A DNA stretch of 64,000 nucleotides from Stappia sp. ES.058 (lineage in GTDB: Bacteria; Pseudomonadota; Alphaproteobacteria; Rhizobiales; Stappiaceae). Of the stretch, positions 1 through 8,109 are shown one piece after another (within the stretch, counting starts at the first letter, position 1; every line of letters begins with the position of its first letter). The position numbers were made by a program, and so were the translations under genes. Where the stretch lies: contig NZ_LT629784.1 of the NCBI RefSeq assembly GCF_900105595.1, forward strand, positions 3,224,001 to 3,288,000. The letters run 5' to 3'. Under the pieces are notes generated by a model. The model had not been told where the DNA came from and searched no databases. It saw only the letters and a list, made by a program, of their open reading frames with translations.

Positions 1-416
1 CGGTCGGCCAATAGCCCGATGCTGGCATAAAGCAAGCCCCATTGCGCCATGTCGACCAGGAAATCGAGCGTTCCGCCAAGCTTCGAGGTGCGCCCCGTGC
101 AACGCGCAAGTCCCCCGTCGACACAATCGAGGATCTGAAACACAATCGCGACACATCCCACCCCGAGCGCGGCCTGATCCACCGGGAGCGCAAGCGCGAG
201 CACGGGCATGGAAAGAGCTAACAGCAGGGACGAGACCGTGACCGCGGTCGGTGAAACCGGCAAGCGCGCGAGAAGCCAGATGAGAGGAAAACTCCAGACG
301 CGATAAAACACCATCACGGCCCAGTCTCCCCGCAACTCCGCCCTGCGCTTGTCCCTGCCATAGTCCTGAACGACCCTGGCAAAGCTCGGGACACCGTTCG
401 ATCCGTTGTTGCTCAC
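1..416 (-). CDS. CDP-alcohol phosphatidyltransferase (partial, C-terminus beyond left edge)
   Basis: The reverse strand reads through to the window edge without a stop. It starts at a GTG (416-414) preceded by a purine-rich GAGGG. About 138 residues are visible. They contain the full CDP-alcohol phosphotransferase signature D-x2-D-G-x2-A-R-x8-G-x3-D-x3-D, read as DCVDGGLAR followed by GGTLDFLVD, between hydrophobic helices. Enzymes of this family move a phospho-alcohol from a CDP-activated donor to an alcohol (inositol phosphate, glycerol phosphate, serine or diacylglycerol) in the inner membrane. Next to myo-inositol-phosphate synthase, nucleotidyltransferases and aminoethylphosphonate genes, it is a candidate head-group transferase. 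The substrate cannot be read from this fragment. It is divergent from the nucleotidyltransferase at 486. Confidence 0.85.
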   Translation of the reverse strand, partial: MSNNGSNGVPSFARVVQDYGRDKRRAELRGDWAVMVFYRVWSFPLIWLLARLPVSPTAVTVSSLLLALSMPVLALALPVDQAALGVGCVAIVFQILDCVDGGLARCTGRTSKLGGTLDFLVDMAQWGLLYASIGLLAD

Positions 417-485
417 CTGCCCTCTCTTGCCCCGCTGCCGGGCCTCGCCTATGACTGGATCGACTTATCATATTCTGGCGGTTCC

Positions 486-1256
486 ATGGTTGACATCACT
501 GCAATTTTTCTCGCGGCGGGGCGCGGCGTGCGCATGGGTGAACGTGGACGCATGACGCCCAAGGGGCTGCTGTCGATCGGCCCGGCAAGCTTTGTCGAGG
601 ATGCGGTTGCCACCTTGCGGGCGCACGGCCTTTCGTCGATACGCATTGTCACCGGGCATCTGGCGGACCACTACAAGACACTTGCGCGCGAGCGGCTGCC
701 CGACGCGGAACTGCGCCACAACCCCGATTTTGCCGACAAGGGATCCCTTCACAGTCTTCTTGTCGGCTTGAAGGGGGAAGCCGGGCCCTGCCTGTTGCTG
801 GAATCCGACCTCGTCTTCGAGCCACGTGCGGTGGAAGCCGTGATCGCCGATCCGGCGCGCGCCTCCCTGCTGGTCTCGGGCCCGACCGGCGCCGGCGACG
901 AGGTCTACGTCTGGGCGGACGATCGTGCGGGCAAGGCCTGCCTGAAGGACATGTCGAAAGACGCGGCGCGCTGGCCGACCCCTCATCACGGCGAGTTGGT
1001 CGGCCTGACCTATCTGACGGCCGACGCGGTGACGCGTCTCAACACGATCGGACCCGGCATGGTCGCGCAGGATCCGATGTCGGACTATGAAAGCGGGATC
1101 GTTGCGCTTGCCGGCACCGAACCCGTGATCTGCCCGAAGATCGACGATCTCGCCTGGGCCGAAGTCGACAACGAGACCATGCTGGCGCGCGCGGCGGAGC
1201 TCGTCTATCCACGCATCGCCGCGGCACGCAAAACCCACCCGCTAATGGGGACGTGA
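486..1256 (+). CDS. NTP transferase (MobA/LicC-like cytidylyltransferase), probable head-group activator
   Basis: A 256-residue nucleotidyltransferase-fold protein. The N-terminal nucleotide loop reads LAAGRGVRMG then TPKGLL (about residues 9-28). A later acidic motif LLLESDLVF and a C-terminal DDLAWAEVDNE match the metal-binding positions of sugar-phosphate, phosphocholine and phosphonate cytidylyltransferases. It would transfer NMP from an NTP (probably CTP) to a phosphorylated or phosphono alcohol or amine. Because the PEP mutase at 12230-13873 has its own fused nucleotidyltransferase, this stand-alone copy may serve inositol phosphate instead of AEP, but either is possible. It ends convergently with the LptG-like gene, the two reading frames overlapping by 15 bp (1242-1256). 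Confidence 0.8.
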   Translation: MVDITAIFLAAGRGVRMGERGRMTPKGLLSIGPASFVEDAVATLRAHGLSSIRIVTGHLADHYKTLARERLPDAELRHNPDFADKGSLHSLLVGLKGEAGPCLLLESDLVFEPRAVEAVIADPARASLLVSGPTGAGDEVYVWADDRAGKACLKDMSKDAARWPTPHHGELVGLTYLTADAVTRLNTIGPGMVAQDPMSDYESGIVALAGTEPVICPKIDDLAWAEVDNETMLARAAELVYPRIAAARKTHPLMGT

Positions 1257-2468
1257 CAGCGCCACCTGTGCGGCAAAAGTTCCAACCAGTGCGAAAACAA
1301 GGGCGATCCAGCTGCTGGTGAAGCCTGACAGGGCGCCAATTTCGCCCATCGCCCAGGACACCTTCGTAACCACGAGCGCGAAGTAGCCGCAAAGTGCCAG
1401 CCCCACGATCCGCGCCGGCGAAACGATCCGGCCGGATCCGGCAATCGGAGCCAGGCTGGCACCGAGCAGCGCATAGGCCCCCGGCAGGAAAAACGCCACG
1501 ACACGCCGCCACAGGGCCGCGTCGACATCCGGCCCTTTCAGCGGATTGTCGTCTGCTGCTAGCCGCTCGAGGGGGGCTTGCGGAAGGTAGAACGCCGGGA
1601 TCCCGAAATAGGTCAGCGTTTCCGGGAGCACGTCAAGGCGCACATCGAGCGTTGCGTAGCGTGAAATCAGATAAAGCGGATGCTCTGCATAGGCGTCCGG
1701 ATCGGCTTCGCGATCCGGCTCTCCCCTCTCCCCGCCGGGTAGATTTGCCCACAGATCCACATCATGGAACCGCCAGAAGCCCGGCTGGCCGGACGGCTCG
1801 GCCTTGCGCGCAACAAGAACATCGCGCAGATCGCCGGACACAACGCCACGATAAAGCTCCACGTCGCGCAACTCCGGTTCGTCGGTACGCACGACCCTGG
1901 CCCTCAACACATTGCCATTGACCACCAGCCAGCGCTTGTCCGAAAGCGCCCCTTTGGAAAACCGCGCGCCATAAGCGCCAAGCTGAAGTTCGGCCTGGGC
2001 GAACACGGCGGACGGGCGCCACCAGCGCTCCAGCCCCCCCTGAAGCGCACCGCTCAGACAGGCGAAGGCGGCAACCACCAAAAGCGTCTGGCGGGGCGAC
2101 CATCCCGCAGCCGCCATGATCGTCGTTTCCCGGTTGAACAGGCGGTAGAGTTCCGCGGCAAACAGCCCGATGAAGCAGGCCACGGGAAACAATCGGGTGA
2201 CAATATCCACCGCCCGATACCCGAGATAAGCAGCGAGCAATGCGCTCCCGGAACGACCGAGATCATCGGCACGTGCAAGGACACCCTCAAGGGTCTGGGC
2301 GAGATCGATCGCCCAGGCGATGATCAGGAACATCAGCATGACAAGGCCGGTCACCTTCAGGTAAAGCGCAAGCGCGCGGCGCCCGGCAATGCCGAAAATC
2401 GCGGCACGCGACCTGACGATTTCCGGCCGCCCCTCCCCGCCTTGCGCTTGCGCTGCCTGCATGGTCAT
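1242..2468 (-). CDS. LptG/YjgQ-like permease (lipid-export paralogue)
   Basis: A 408-residue membrane protein of the LptF/LptG (YjgP/YjgQ) family. It has three transmembrane helices in the first ~150 residues, a soluble beta-rich (jellyroll-type) region of about 150 residues, and three closing helices. The chosen ATG (2468) overlaps the stop of the upstream LptF-like gene as ATGA, indicating translational coupling. In the Lpt machine, LptF and LptG are the inner-membrane halves that pull LPS out for LptB. Housekeeping copies usually sit near lptD, pdxA or pepA, whereas this pair sits among PgpA-like, CDP-DAG-synthase-like and nucleotidyltransferase genes. I infer a paralogue that exports a lipid made by this locus; that is not shown directly. 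Confidence 0.75.
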   Translation of the reverse strand: MTMQAAQAQGGEGRPEIVRSRAAIFGIAGRRALALYLKVTGLVMLMFLIIAWAIDLAQTLEGVLARADDLGRSGSALLAAYLGYRAVDIVTRLFPVACFIGLFAAELYRLFNRETTIMAAAGWSPRQTLLVVAAFACLSGALQGGLERWWRPSAVFAQAELQLGAYGARFSKGALSDKRWLVVNGNVLRARVVRTDEPELRDVELYRGVVSGDLRDVLVARKAEPSGQPGFWRFHDVDLWANLPGGERGEPDREADPDAYAEHPLYLISRYATLDVRLDVLPETLTYFGIPAFYLPQAPLERLAADDNPLKGPDVDAALWRRVVAFFLPGAYALLGASLAPIAGSGRIVSPARIVGLALCGYFALVVTKVSWAMGEIGALSGFTSSWIALVFALVGTFAAQVALSRPH

Positions 2469-3688
2469 GCCCGTTCGTTCACCGGACGCAGCAGCGAGGC
2501 CGATCTCACGCCGATGACCGACGTCAGCACGAGCGCCAGACCGAGACCGATAGCCGCACCGAACGCGGCCATCGCGACAGGGCGGATCACGGCAATCTCG
2601 CCAAGCAGGGAACGCAGCCCGACATCGAGCACCAGCAGACCCGCACACGCGAGCGGCATGGCAAAATACCCGACAAGGCGGGCTGAGGCGAAGGAGCAGG
2701 CAAGCAGGGCAAGGAGCGGCGCGATAAATGCGGCGATGGCTCGTGCAAAGCGTTCGCCGGCAATCCGTCGCGCGGTCTGGCCAGTCTGGGTTTTTGCCGA
2801 GGCCGGATCAAGCGCCTCGAAAAAAGTCCATTCCTGTGCCACCGCGCCGCGCACCGCATGATGCAGGATGTTTGTCAGGCTGACGGGAATGGAAACATTT
2901 TCCACCTTCACCCGCGGGAGCACGGGCACGTCGTCCAGGTCCGTTCCACTGAGCGAGGACAGATTGGCGCCCCGTCCCCCGCGCAAAACGCTACCGGTCC
3001 GCGGCTTCGACCCGACGCGCACGAAGTCATAGGCAATCACGCGGCCCAGACCCAGGCTGTAGTTCCCTTCTGCATCGGGGCCGTCGAGCTGCCAGTTGCC
3101 CGCCTGGGTCACACGCCAGCTTCCCTCCTCGCCCGGCTGATGGACGAACAGGCTTTCATGTGGCGGAGCAACGGACGCATCGCTCAAGGCCGCAAAGGTC
3201 TTGCCGCGGATCGTCTCGATCAGCGTGCCCTCGCTCGGCTCGGTAATGCGGCGGAAGAGAAGATCGCTCTTCAAGGTGAAAATCACGGAGCGGGTGAGGT
3301 TCCTTGCAAGCGGATCGACAAAGCCGGACACTCCAAGGCTCGCCCCGAAAGCGCAAACGCCAAGCACCAGCGCGACCTTGAGCGGCAATGCAGGAGACAC
3401 CCCCGCAGCCGAAAGAGCGACCATCTCGCGCTCCTCGCGCGCTGCGACAAACGCGAAATACCCTCCGATGACGCAAGCAAGGGCAAGGGCAAAGTCGAAG
3501 ATTTCTGGAGTGGAAAGCAACAGGATCGACACGGCCGAAATGACGTCGCCGCCATTTCCTAGCACCTGCTCAAGAATGCCGGTGAGTTCTTCCGCCAGAA
3601 ACACAACCTCGATGGTGGCCAGGACGATGGCGACCTTCGCGACCACCCGCATCATCAGCGATCGATTGGAGATCGACCAGCCGATCAT
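2465..3688 (-). CDS. LptF/YjgP-like permease (lipid-export paralogue)
   Basis: About 407 residues from the ATG at 3688; the frame is open to 3826, and the ATG coding for MMRV twelve codons further in is an alternative start. The layout is LptF-like: an N-terminal helix (RVVAKVAIVLATIEVVFLA), two further helices around FDFALALACVIGGYFAFVAAREEREMVALSAAG, a periplasmic domain, then a C-terminal three-helix block. The motif REEREMVALSAAGVSP resembles the cytoplasmic coupling loop of LptF/LptG that meets the LptB ATPase. It is first in a two-gene operon with the LptG-like gene. No LptB-like ATPase is encoded nearby, so it would borrow one. Upstream lies a 22-bp palindrome shared with the divergent pgpA-like gene. 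Confidence 0.75.
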   Translation of the reverse strand: MIGWSISNRSLMMRVVAKVAIVLATIEVVFLAEELTGILEQVLGNGGDVISAVSILLLSTPEIFDFALALACVIGGYFAFVAAREEREMVALSAAGVSPALPLKVALVLGVCAFGASLGVSGFVDPLARNLTRSVIFTLKSDLLFRRITEPSEGTLIETIRGKTFAALSDASVAPPHESLFVHQPGEEGSWRVTQAGNWQLDGPDAEGNYSLGLGRVIAYDFVRVGSKPRTGSVLRGGRGANLSSLSGTDLDDVPVLPRVKVENVSIPVSLTNILHHAVRGAVAQEWTFFEALDPASAKTQTGQTARRIAGERFARAIAAFIAPLLALLACSFASARLVGYFAMPLACAGLLVLDVGLRSLLGEIAVIRPVAMAAFGAAIGLGLALVLTSVIGVRSASLLRPVNERA

Positions 3689-3791
3689 CACACGCCACCA
3701 GACGGCGACCGCACCGCGGGGCCGCCGCCGCGTCGGCGTTGTTCGTGAATGCGTCGCGGCATCGCGCCAGTTTCCGTTTCGTGCTAGATCA

Positions 3792-3813
3792 CCGGGCGAA
3801 CCGGTTCGCCCGG
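3792..3813. promoter_or_regulatory. 22-bp perfect palindrome, candidate operator in a divergent promoter region
   Basis: A perfect inverted repeat with arms CCGGGCGAACC and GGTTCGCCCGG and no spacer. It lies between the start of the LptF-like gene (3688, minus) and the PgpA-like gene (3888, plus). Position and symmetry fit a dimeric regulator controlling both sides. The GC-rich arms could also form a cruciform or hairpin. The regulator is unknown. Confidence 0.5.
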
Positions 3814-3887
3814 ACAATATTTCCACCCGCGTCGGCTGCCAAGTCCGTCACGCCGTGATTCCCTCACGTCATCATAGGCCGCAGCCC

Positions 3888-4346
3888 ATGCGACGTCTTG
3901 CCCATATCCTTGCGCTTTCCTTCGGCGCCGGTCTGTCCCCGGTCTGGCCGGGAACCGTCGGCGCGGCTGTCGGGATCCTCTTCGCGGCGGCTCTCCTGCC
4001 GCTTGCGCCGGTGCTGCAGGCCGTGGTTCTGGCCGCCCTGCTCGCGCTCGGCATCTGGGCGTCGGCCATCGTCGCCGCCGACACCGGCGAGGAAGACCCC
4101 CAGATCGTTGTCATTGACGAGAGCTTCGGCGCAGCCGCAGTGGTGCTCGCGCTTCCCGCCGAACCGCTGTGGTGGATCGCGGGCTTCATCGCCTTTCGCG
4201 CCTTCGACATCCTCAAGCCCTGGCCGGTCAACTGGGTGCAGGACAGCGTGCCGGGGGGCGCCGGCATTATGCTGGACGACGCCGCCGCCTCGGTTTTCAC
4301 GCTGATCGTTCTTTTGCCGATTGTTTACTTCATTCCCTCCCCGTGA
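3888..4346 (+). CDS. pgpA: Phosphatidylglycerophosphatase A-like lipid phosphatase
   Basis: A 152-residue inner-membrane protein with the PgpA signature blocks in order: SPVWPGTVGAA, an acidic EEDPQIVVIDE, the strongly conserved FRAFDILKPWPV, and GGAGIMLDDAAA near the C-terminus. PgpA removes the phosphate from phosphatidylglycerophosphate. PgpA homologues in Bacteroidetes inositol-lipid clusters are thought to dephosphorylate phosphatidylinositol phosphate. Its position beside myo-inositol-phosphate synthase, a CDP-DAG-synthase-like gene and a CDP-alcohol transferase makes the second role plausible here. It ends convergently, two bases from the end of the CDP-DAG-synthase-like gene. The start at 3888 gives a normal PgpA N-terminus, although the frame is open much further upstream. 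Confidence 0.85.
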   Translation: MRRLAHILALSFGAGLSPVWPGTVGAAVGILFAAALLPLAPVLQAVVLAALLALGIWASAIVAADTGEEDPQIVVIDESFGAAAVVLALPAEPLWWIAGFIAFRAFDILKPWPVNWVQDSVPGGAGIMLDDAAASVFTLIVLLPIVYFIPSP

Positions 4347-4348
4347 GG

Positions 4349-5299
4349 TCAGCCGGAAAGGCTCGCGACCACGATGAGGGCGGGACCGGCAATCAGCCAG
4401 GCATCAACAATATCGAGTGCACCGCCCTGGCGCGGCAGAACCGCCGGATAGTCTTTGACGCCCGACGCCCGCTTCAACCGCGACCCGGCAAGGTCGCCGA
4501 CCACGGCGGCCGCTGCGATGATCGCCGCAACCAGCAATGACGCGGCAAGGTTCCAGTCGAAGATCAAAGGCCCGACGAGACCGGCCGTCAGCGCGAGCAT
4601 CGCCCCACCGGCGGCGAGCCCCTCGATCGTCTTGCGCGGGCTGAGCACCGGGAAAGCCGGCCGCCGGCCAAACAGCTTTCCGCCGAGCAGCGCATAGCTG
4701 TCGTAGGTCTCCACCAGCAAAAACGCGAGCAGCAACAGTCCGGAGTTTGCGCCATCACGTGCCGCCGCCACGAAAAAAACGAGCGGCACAGCGGGAAAGA
4801 CCAGCACCTCCAGAGCGATTGCGAGAGGCTGATCCGGGTCTGACAAGCCGCGCCGGACCAAACTGGCGCCGGCCATCAGCACCGCCCCAACCCCGGCAAG
4901 GACCAGAAACGGTGCCTGCGCCGCCACGGTCCCGGCCAGCGCCAGCGCCACACCCGCAGCCAGAGGAAGCAGCCGGATCCGCAAGACGCTTCCTTGCCTT
5001 TCCCGAGCCGGAGCACGGCGCCGGAACGCCACTTGCGTCGCCTCGAAACCGACCCTGATCGCAAGGACGGCGAGCGCAAGGTCGAGGATCAGGCCGCCCC
5101 CGACAAAGGGCAGCACCGCAACGGCAACGATAACGACTTCCGTTGCAAAAACCGGCCAGATCTGCCGTGACTTTTCAGCGGTCGCGGGGATCACACTGGC
5201 AAGAGCCAAGGCAAGTCCGCCCAGCGCCAGCCCGGCGGCCACTGTCATTGCAACCGGCATCATCGGGACGGGGGTCAGAAAAAACGTTGATACGGTCAT
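4349..5299 (-). CDS. Divergent phosphatidate cytidylyltransferase (CDP-DAG synthase family)
   Basis: A 316-residue polytopic membrane protein (about eight hydrophobic helices) of the CTP_transf_1/CdsA family. SPRKTIEG corresponds to the CdsA SPKKTxEG motif. The C-terminal signature is recognisable as GSRLKRASGVKDYPAVLP followed by RQGG and LDIVD. The usual His before GG is Gln and the Arg in D-R-x-D is Ile, so it differs from standard CdsA at two signature positions. It should make CDP-diacylglycerol, or another CDP-lipid, from CTP. It is the last gene of the SPT operon; its ATG abuts the stop of the ketosphinganine-reductase-like gene with no gap. Confidence 0.75.
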   Translation of the reverse strand: MTVSTFFLTPVPMMPVAMTVAAGLALGGLALALASVIPATAEKSRQIWPVFATEVVIVAVAVLPFVGGGLILDLALAVLAIRVGFEATQVAFRRRAPARERQGSVLRIRLLPLAAGVALALAGTVAAQAPFLVLAGVGAVLMAGASLVRRGLSDPDQPLAIALEVLVFPAVPLVFFVAAARDGANSGLLLLAFLLVETYDSYALLGGKLFGRRPAFPVLSPRKTIEGLAAGGAMLALTAGLVGPLIFDWNLAASLLVAAIIAAAAVVGDLAGSRLKRASGVKDYPAVLPRQGGALDIVDAWLIAGPALIVVASLSG

Positions 5300-6127
5300 T
5301 CAGCGGTCGTGCTTTCTCGCGATCCGCGTCTGATAGTATCGCAGCAGCGGCGAGAGGAGACTGTGACCATGCGCGAGCAGGCGCATCTGCGCGCCCGGTG
5401 CGACCAGAAAACGTCGGCGGCTTGCGCCTGTGACGATCTGCGCGGCAACCCTGTCCGCCGACCACAGCCCCCCCCCGGCTGTGATTTCCTTGGTCGCGGC
5501 CGGCTTGCTGCGGCTTTCCTCGACAAGCTGGGGCGTATCGGTGTCCGGCGGATAGGCAAGAGTTACGTGAATGCCAAGCGGCGCAAGCTCGACCCGCAGT
5601 ACCTCGGCCAGCCCGCGCATCGCGAATTTCGACGGCGCATAGGCGCCGTATCCGTAGATTCCGAAAAAGGCGGCTCCCGACGAGACAAAGACCAGATGGC
5701 CATGTCCGGTTGCGGCCATCACGGGCGCGATCGCATGCGCGACATGCAGCGCACCGAAATAATTGGTGCGCATCTGGTCCAGGTGATCGCCAAGAGGCTG
5801 CTCGACAAACCGGCCGGGGCGCGCGATACCCGCATTGAGCACGACCCACAATGGCGGCCCCATCTCCGCCACAAGCGCATCCAGGGAATGGGAAACAGAC
5901 CCTGCATCCCCGACATCAGTGGGATAGCAGTTCACCTGCGCGTCCCGAGCCTGCTCAAGAACGAGCCGGCGTGTCTCCTCCAGATTGTCGATCCCGCGCG
6001 CCAGAAGCGCAAGGTCGAAGCCGTCGCGCGCAAGCCGTATCGCGAGAGCCCGCCCGATCCCGCTGCTGCCCCCGGTGATCAGCGCCACGGGCCGGCGCGG
6101 TTGCTGCGTCCTGCCCGCGGCACCCAT
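5300..6127 (-). CDS. 3-ketodihydrosphingosine reductase-like SDR
   Basis: A 275-residue short-chain dehydrogenase. It has the NAD(P) motif TGGSSGIG (residues 18-25), LNAG (98-101) and the catalytic set Ser150, Tyr163 and Lys167. After the active site, APSKFAMRGLAEVLRVEL and then AYPPDTDTP (191-199) followed by EES-SKP-AT closely match the block characteristic of eukaryotic KDSR/TSC10 enzymes that reduce 3-ketosphinganine to sphinganine. The start at 6127 is preceded by GGAGG inside the end of the upstream gene, 4 bp away. It follows an SPT-like enzyme in the same operon, which supports a sphingoid-base role. Bacterial sphingolipid producers such as Caulobacter are reported to use a different reductase, so a KDSR-type enzyme would be unusual. 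Confidence 0.75.
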   Translation of the reverse strand: MGAAGRTQQPRRPVALITGGSSGIGRALAIRLARDGFDLALLARGIDNLEETRRLVLEQARDAQVNCYPTDVGDAGSVSHSLDALVAEMGPPLWVVLNAGIARPGRFVEQPLGDHLDQMRTNYFGALHVAHAIAPVMAATGHGHLVFVSSGAAFFGIYGYGAYAPSKFAMRGLAEVLRVELAPLGIHVTLAYPPDTDTPQLVEESRSKPAATKEITAGGGLWSADRVAAQIVTGASRRRFLVAPGAQMRLLAHGHSLLSPLLRYYQTRIARKHDR

Positions 6128-6131
6128 GGCC

Positions 6132-7244
6132 TCAAGCCTCCGTTTCGCCCGCGAAAGCCAGAAGACGGGCATAGCCTTCCGCGTCCTCGAACTGCACCGG
6201 CGGATGCTTGAACACGAAAGCGCTTGCATCCTCCACCGGACCGGAAAGCCCCTTGTCCCGCGCGATTGCCGCGCAACGGATGGCGATCAGCGCCATGGCC
6301 GCGGCATTCGGTGAATCCTCGACCTCCAGACGCATTTCCACATGCGTGCGCACGCCGCCGAACAACCGTCCCTCCAACCGGACATAGGCGACCTTGCGGT
6401 CCTCCAGCCAGGGCACGTAATCCGACGGGCCGATGCGGATCTCGTTTTCCGACAGCCGCGAATTCATCGCCGTCTGCACCGCCTCGGTCTTCGATTCCCG
6501 CTTCATGGTGAGGCGGTCCATGTCCATCATGTTGAGGAAGTCGGTGTTGCCGCCGACATTCAACTGATAGGTCTTGTCGACCTTCACGCCGCGCATGTCG
6601 GCGAGACGCGCCAGCGCGCGATGCGTGATCGTGGCGCCGAACTGTGCCTTGAAGTCGTCGCCGACGATCGGAAGGCCGGCATTGCGAAAGCGCGCCGCCC
6701 ATGCAGGGTCGGAGGCAATGAAGACCGGGATGCCGTTGACAAAGGCACAGCCGGCTTCAAGCGCGCATTCGGCATAAAACTCTGTCGCCTCGATGGAACC
6801 GACCGGCAGGAAATTGATCATCACCTCGGCGCGCGCCGCGCGCAGAGCCTGGACCACGCCGCCCTTGTCGAGGGCCGGCTCCGGCGAGACCACGAAACTG
6901 CGATCCGGGGCCTGATTGCGCATGAAGGATGAAACGCCGTCCAGATCGGGACCGCGCATCACCGGCGCGGTCATGCCATCCAAGTCCTTGTGAAAGATCT
7001 CCGTACAATTGGGCAGGGCAATCGCCGCCTCGCCGACGGTGCGACCGACCTTGCGCGCATCGACGTCAAACGCCGCGACAATCTCCACATCTTCCGGGCG
7101 ATAACCGCCAAGGGTCGGAAACGCGACGCCAATCGCCTCATCGCCCAAAGCCCGGCAATAGGCGACACCTTGAACCAGCGAACTGGCACAATTGCCAGCT
7201 CCAACGATCGCGGTGCGGATCGGCTTGGCGGAAAAACCTGTCAT
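6132..7244 (-). CDS. ino1: myo-Inositol-3-phosphate synthase (short bacterial/actinobacterial type)
   Basis: A 370-residue protein of the Ino1 type found in actinobacteria and Bacteroidetes. It has an N-terminal Rossmann motif IVGAGNCASSLVQGV, then DVEIVAAFDVDARKVG, MINFLPVGS, CAFVNGIPVFIASD and GDDFKAQFGATITHR, followed by LNVGGNTDFLNM and the C-terminal SPNAAAMALIAIRCA. The enzyme converts glucose 6-phosphate to inositol 3-phosphate using tightly bound NAD+, the first step to phosphatidylinositol or inositol-phosphate lipids. Inositol synthesis is uncommon in alphaproteobacteria. The gene lies in an operon with SPT-like and KDSR-like genes, so I infer that it supplies an inositol-phosphate head group. 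Confidence 0.88.
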   Translation of the reverse strand: MTGFSAKPIRTAIVGAGNCASSLVQGVAYCRALGDEAIGVAFPTLGGYRPEDVEIVAAFDVDARKVGRTVGEAAIALPNCTEIFHKDLDGMTAPVMRGPDLDGVSSFMRNQAPDRSFVVSPEPALDKGGVVQALRAARAEVMINFLPVGSIEATEFYAECALEAGCAFVNGIPVFIASDPAWAARFRNAGLPIVGDDFKAQFGATITHRALARLADMRGVKVDKTYQLNVGGNTDFLNMMDMDRLTMKRESKTEAVQTAMNSRLSENEIRIGPSDYVPWLEDRKVAYVRLEGRLFGGVRTHVEMRLEVEDSPNAAAMALIAIRCAAIARDKGLSGPVEDASAFVFKHPPVQFEDAEGYARLLAFAGETEA

Positions 7245-7392
7245 GATCTGTGTCTTAACCCCTGCGCATCGTCCGATGCGGCAGACTGCGCCGGCACCGG
7301 CAGTTCTTGTGTTGTCACGCCGTTCCCTTGCGCGACGAGCCGAAGTGCATTGATCCGAACCGATCCGGCCGGATCGTACGGCACGTGCAGCG

Positions 7393-8043
7393 TTACTCTA
7401 TCTGAATGCGTTCCACCAGCGCCTTACCGGTGGCGCTTTCGCGGCCCATCACGAGCACCTCGCGCACGCGCGGCACAAGCCCGTCCTCATTGACATCGAC
7501 ATAGCCGTAAAGCGGCTGGAACACGCGGCCGCCGGCAGTCGCGGTGACTTCCGCGCGCCCCGGTTCCACCAGCTTGAGCGTCGCCTTTCGGTCGGCGTAG
7601 GAAACCACGTAGAGCTTGAAGACATTCGGGTCGTCGGTCGCCTGGGCACGAATGCCGAAGGCGAAATTGTCCTCGATCATCTTCAACGGCTTGCGCTCGC
7701 CCGTCGTATTGAACCGTCGCCAGTAGGCGACCACGGGTTCGTCCGGGTCGAGCGTGCCGTCGTCCAGGAAATTCGCGGCATAGACGATGGTATTGGAATT
7801 GGTCGAGCGCTGAAGGTAGAACAGCATTCCCGGCTCGTCGGGCTCGGGAAAATCGGGCCGCACGACCGGAATGTCGTCATGGATCTCGACACTGGATCCC
7901 CGCACGCTTTGCTCGCTGCCCGGACGAAGGCGCGTGCCCTCCTGGGCCGCAGGACCCGGCCCCGCTGCAAAATGGCTACCTGCAACGAAAAAGGCGCCAA
8001 GCACTGCGATCACGCACCACCGTGTGCCGCCGCGCTGTGCCAT
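7393..8043 (-). CDS. DUF4833 exported protein
   Basis: 216 residues from the ATG at 8043, which has a GGAG ribosome site 8 bases upstream. An N-terminal signal-like stretch (RWCVIAVLGAFFVAG) is followed by a globular domain with GMLFYLQRSTNSNTIVYAANF, PVVAYWRRFNTTGERKPL and EDNFAFGIRAQATDDPNVFKLYVVSYADRKATL, the pattern of the DUF4833 family. The function is not known. The signal peptide puts it in the periplasm or membrane-anchored. It lies between SPT-like and inositol-phosphate-synthase genes in one operon, so a role in handling or localising the lipid product is a reasonable but unproven inference. 148 bp separate it from the inositol synthase start. Confidence 0.7.
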   Translation of the reverse strand: MAQRGGTRWCVIAVLGAFFVAGSHFAAGPGPAAQEGTRLRPGSEQSVRGSSVEIHDDIPVVRPDFPEPDEPGMLFYLQRSTNSNTIVYAANFLDDGTLDPDEPVVAYWRRFNTTGERKPLKMIEDNFAFGIRAQATDDPNVFKLYVVSYADRKATLKLVEPGRAEVTATAGGRVFQPLYGYVDVNEDGLVPRVREVLVMGRESATGKALVERIQIE

Positions 8044-8109
8044 CGGCGTCGCTCCCTTTCGCTTTTCGACACATGCAGACATGGACTCTTGCACCGCTGA
8101 ACGGGGCGC

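Noticed and set aside
1242..3688. Housekeeping lptFG
   Set aside because: The usual neighbours (pepA, lptD, surA, pdxA) are absent and lipid-synthesis genes surround the pair; a genome-wide check would settle it.
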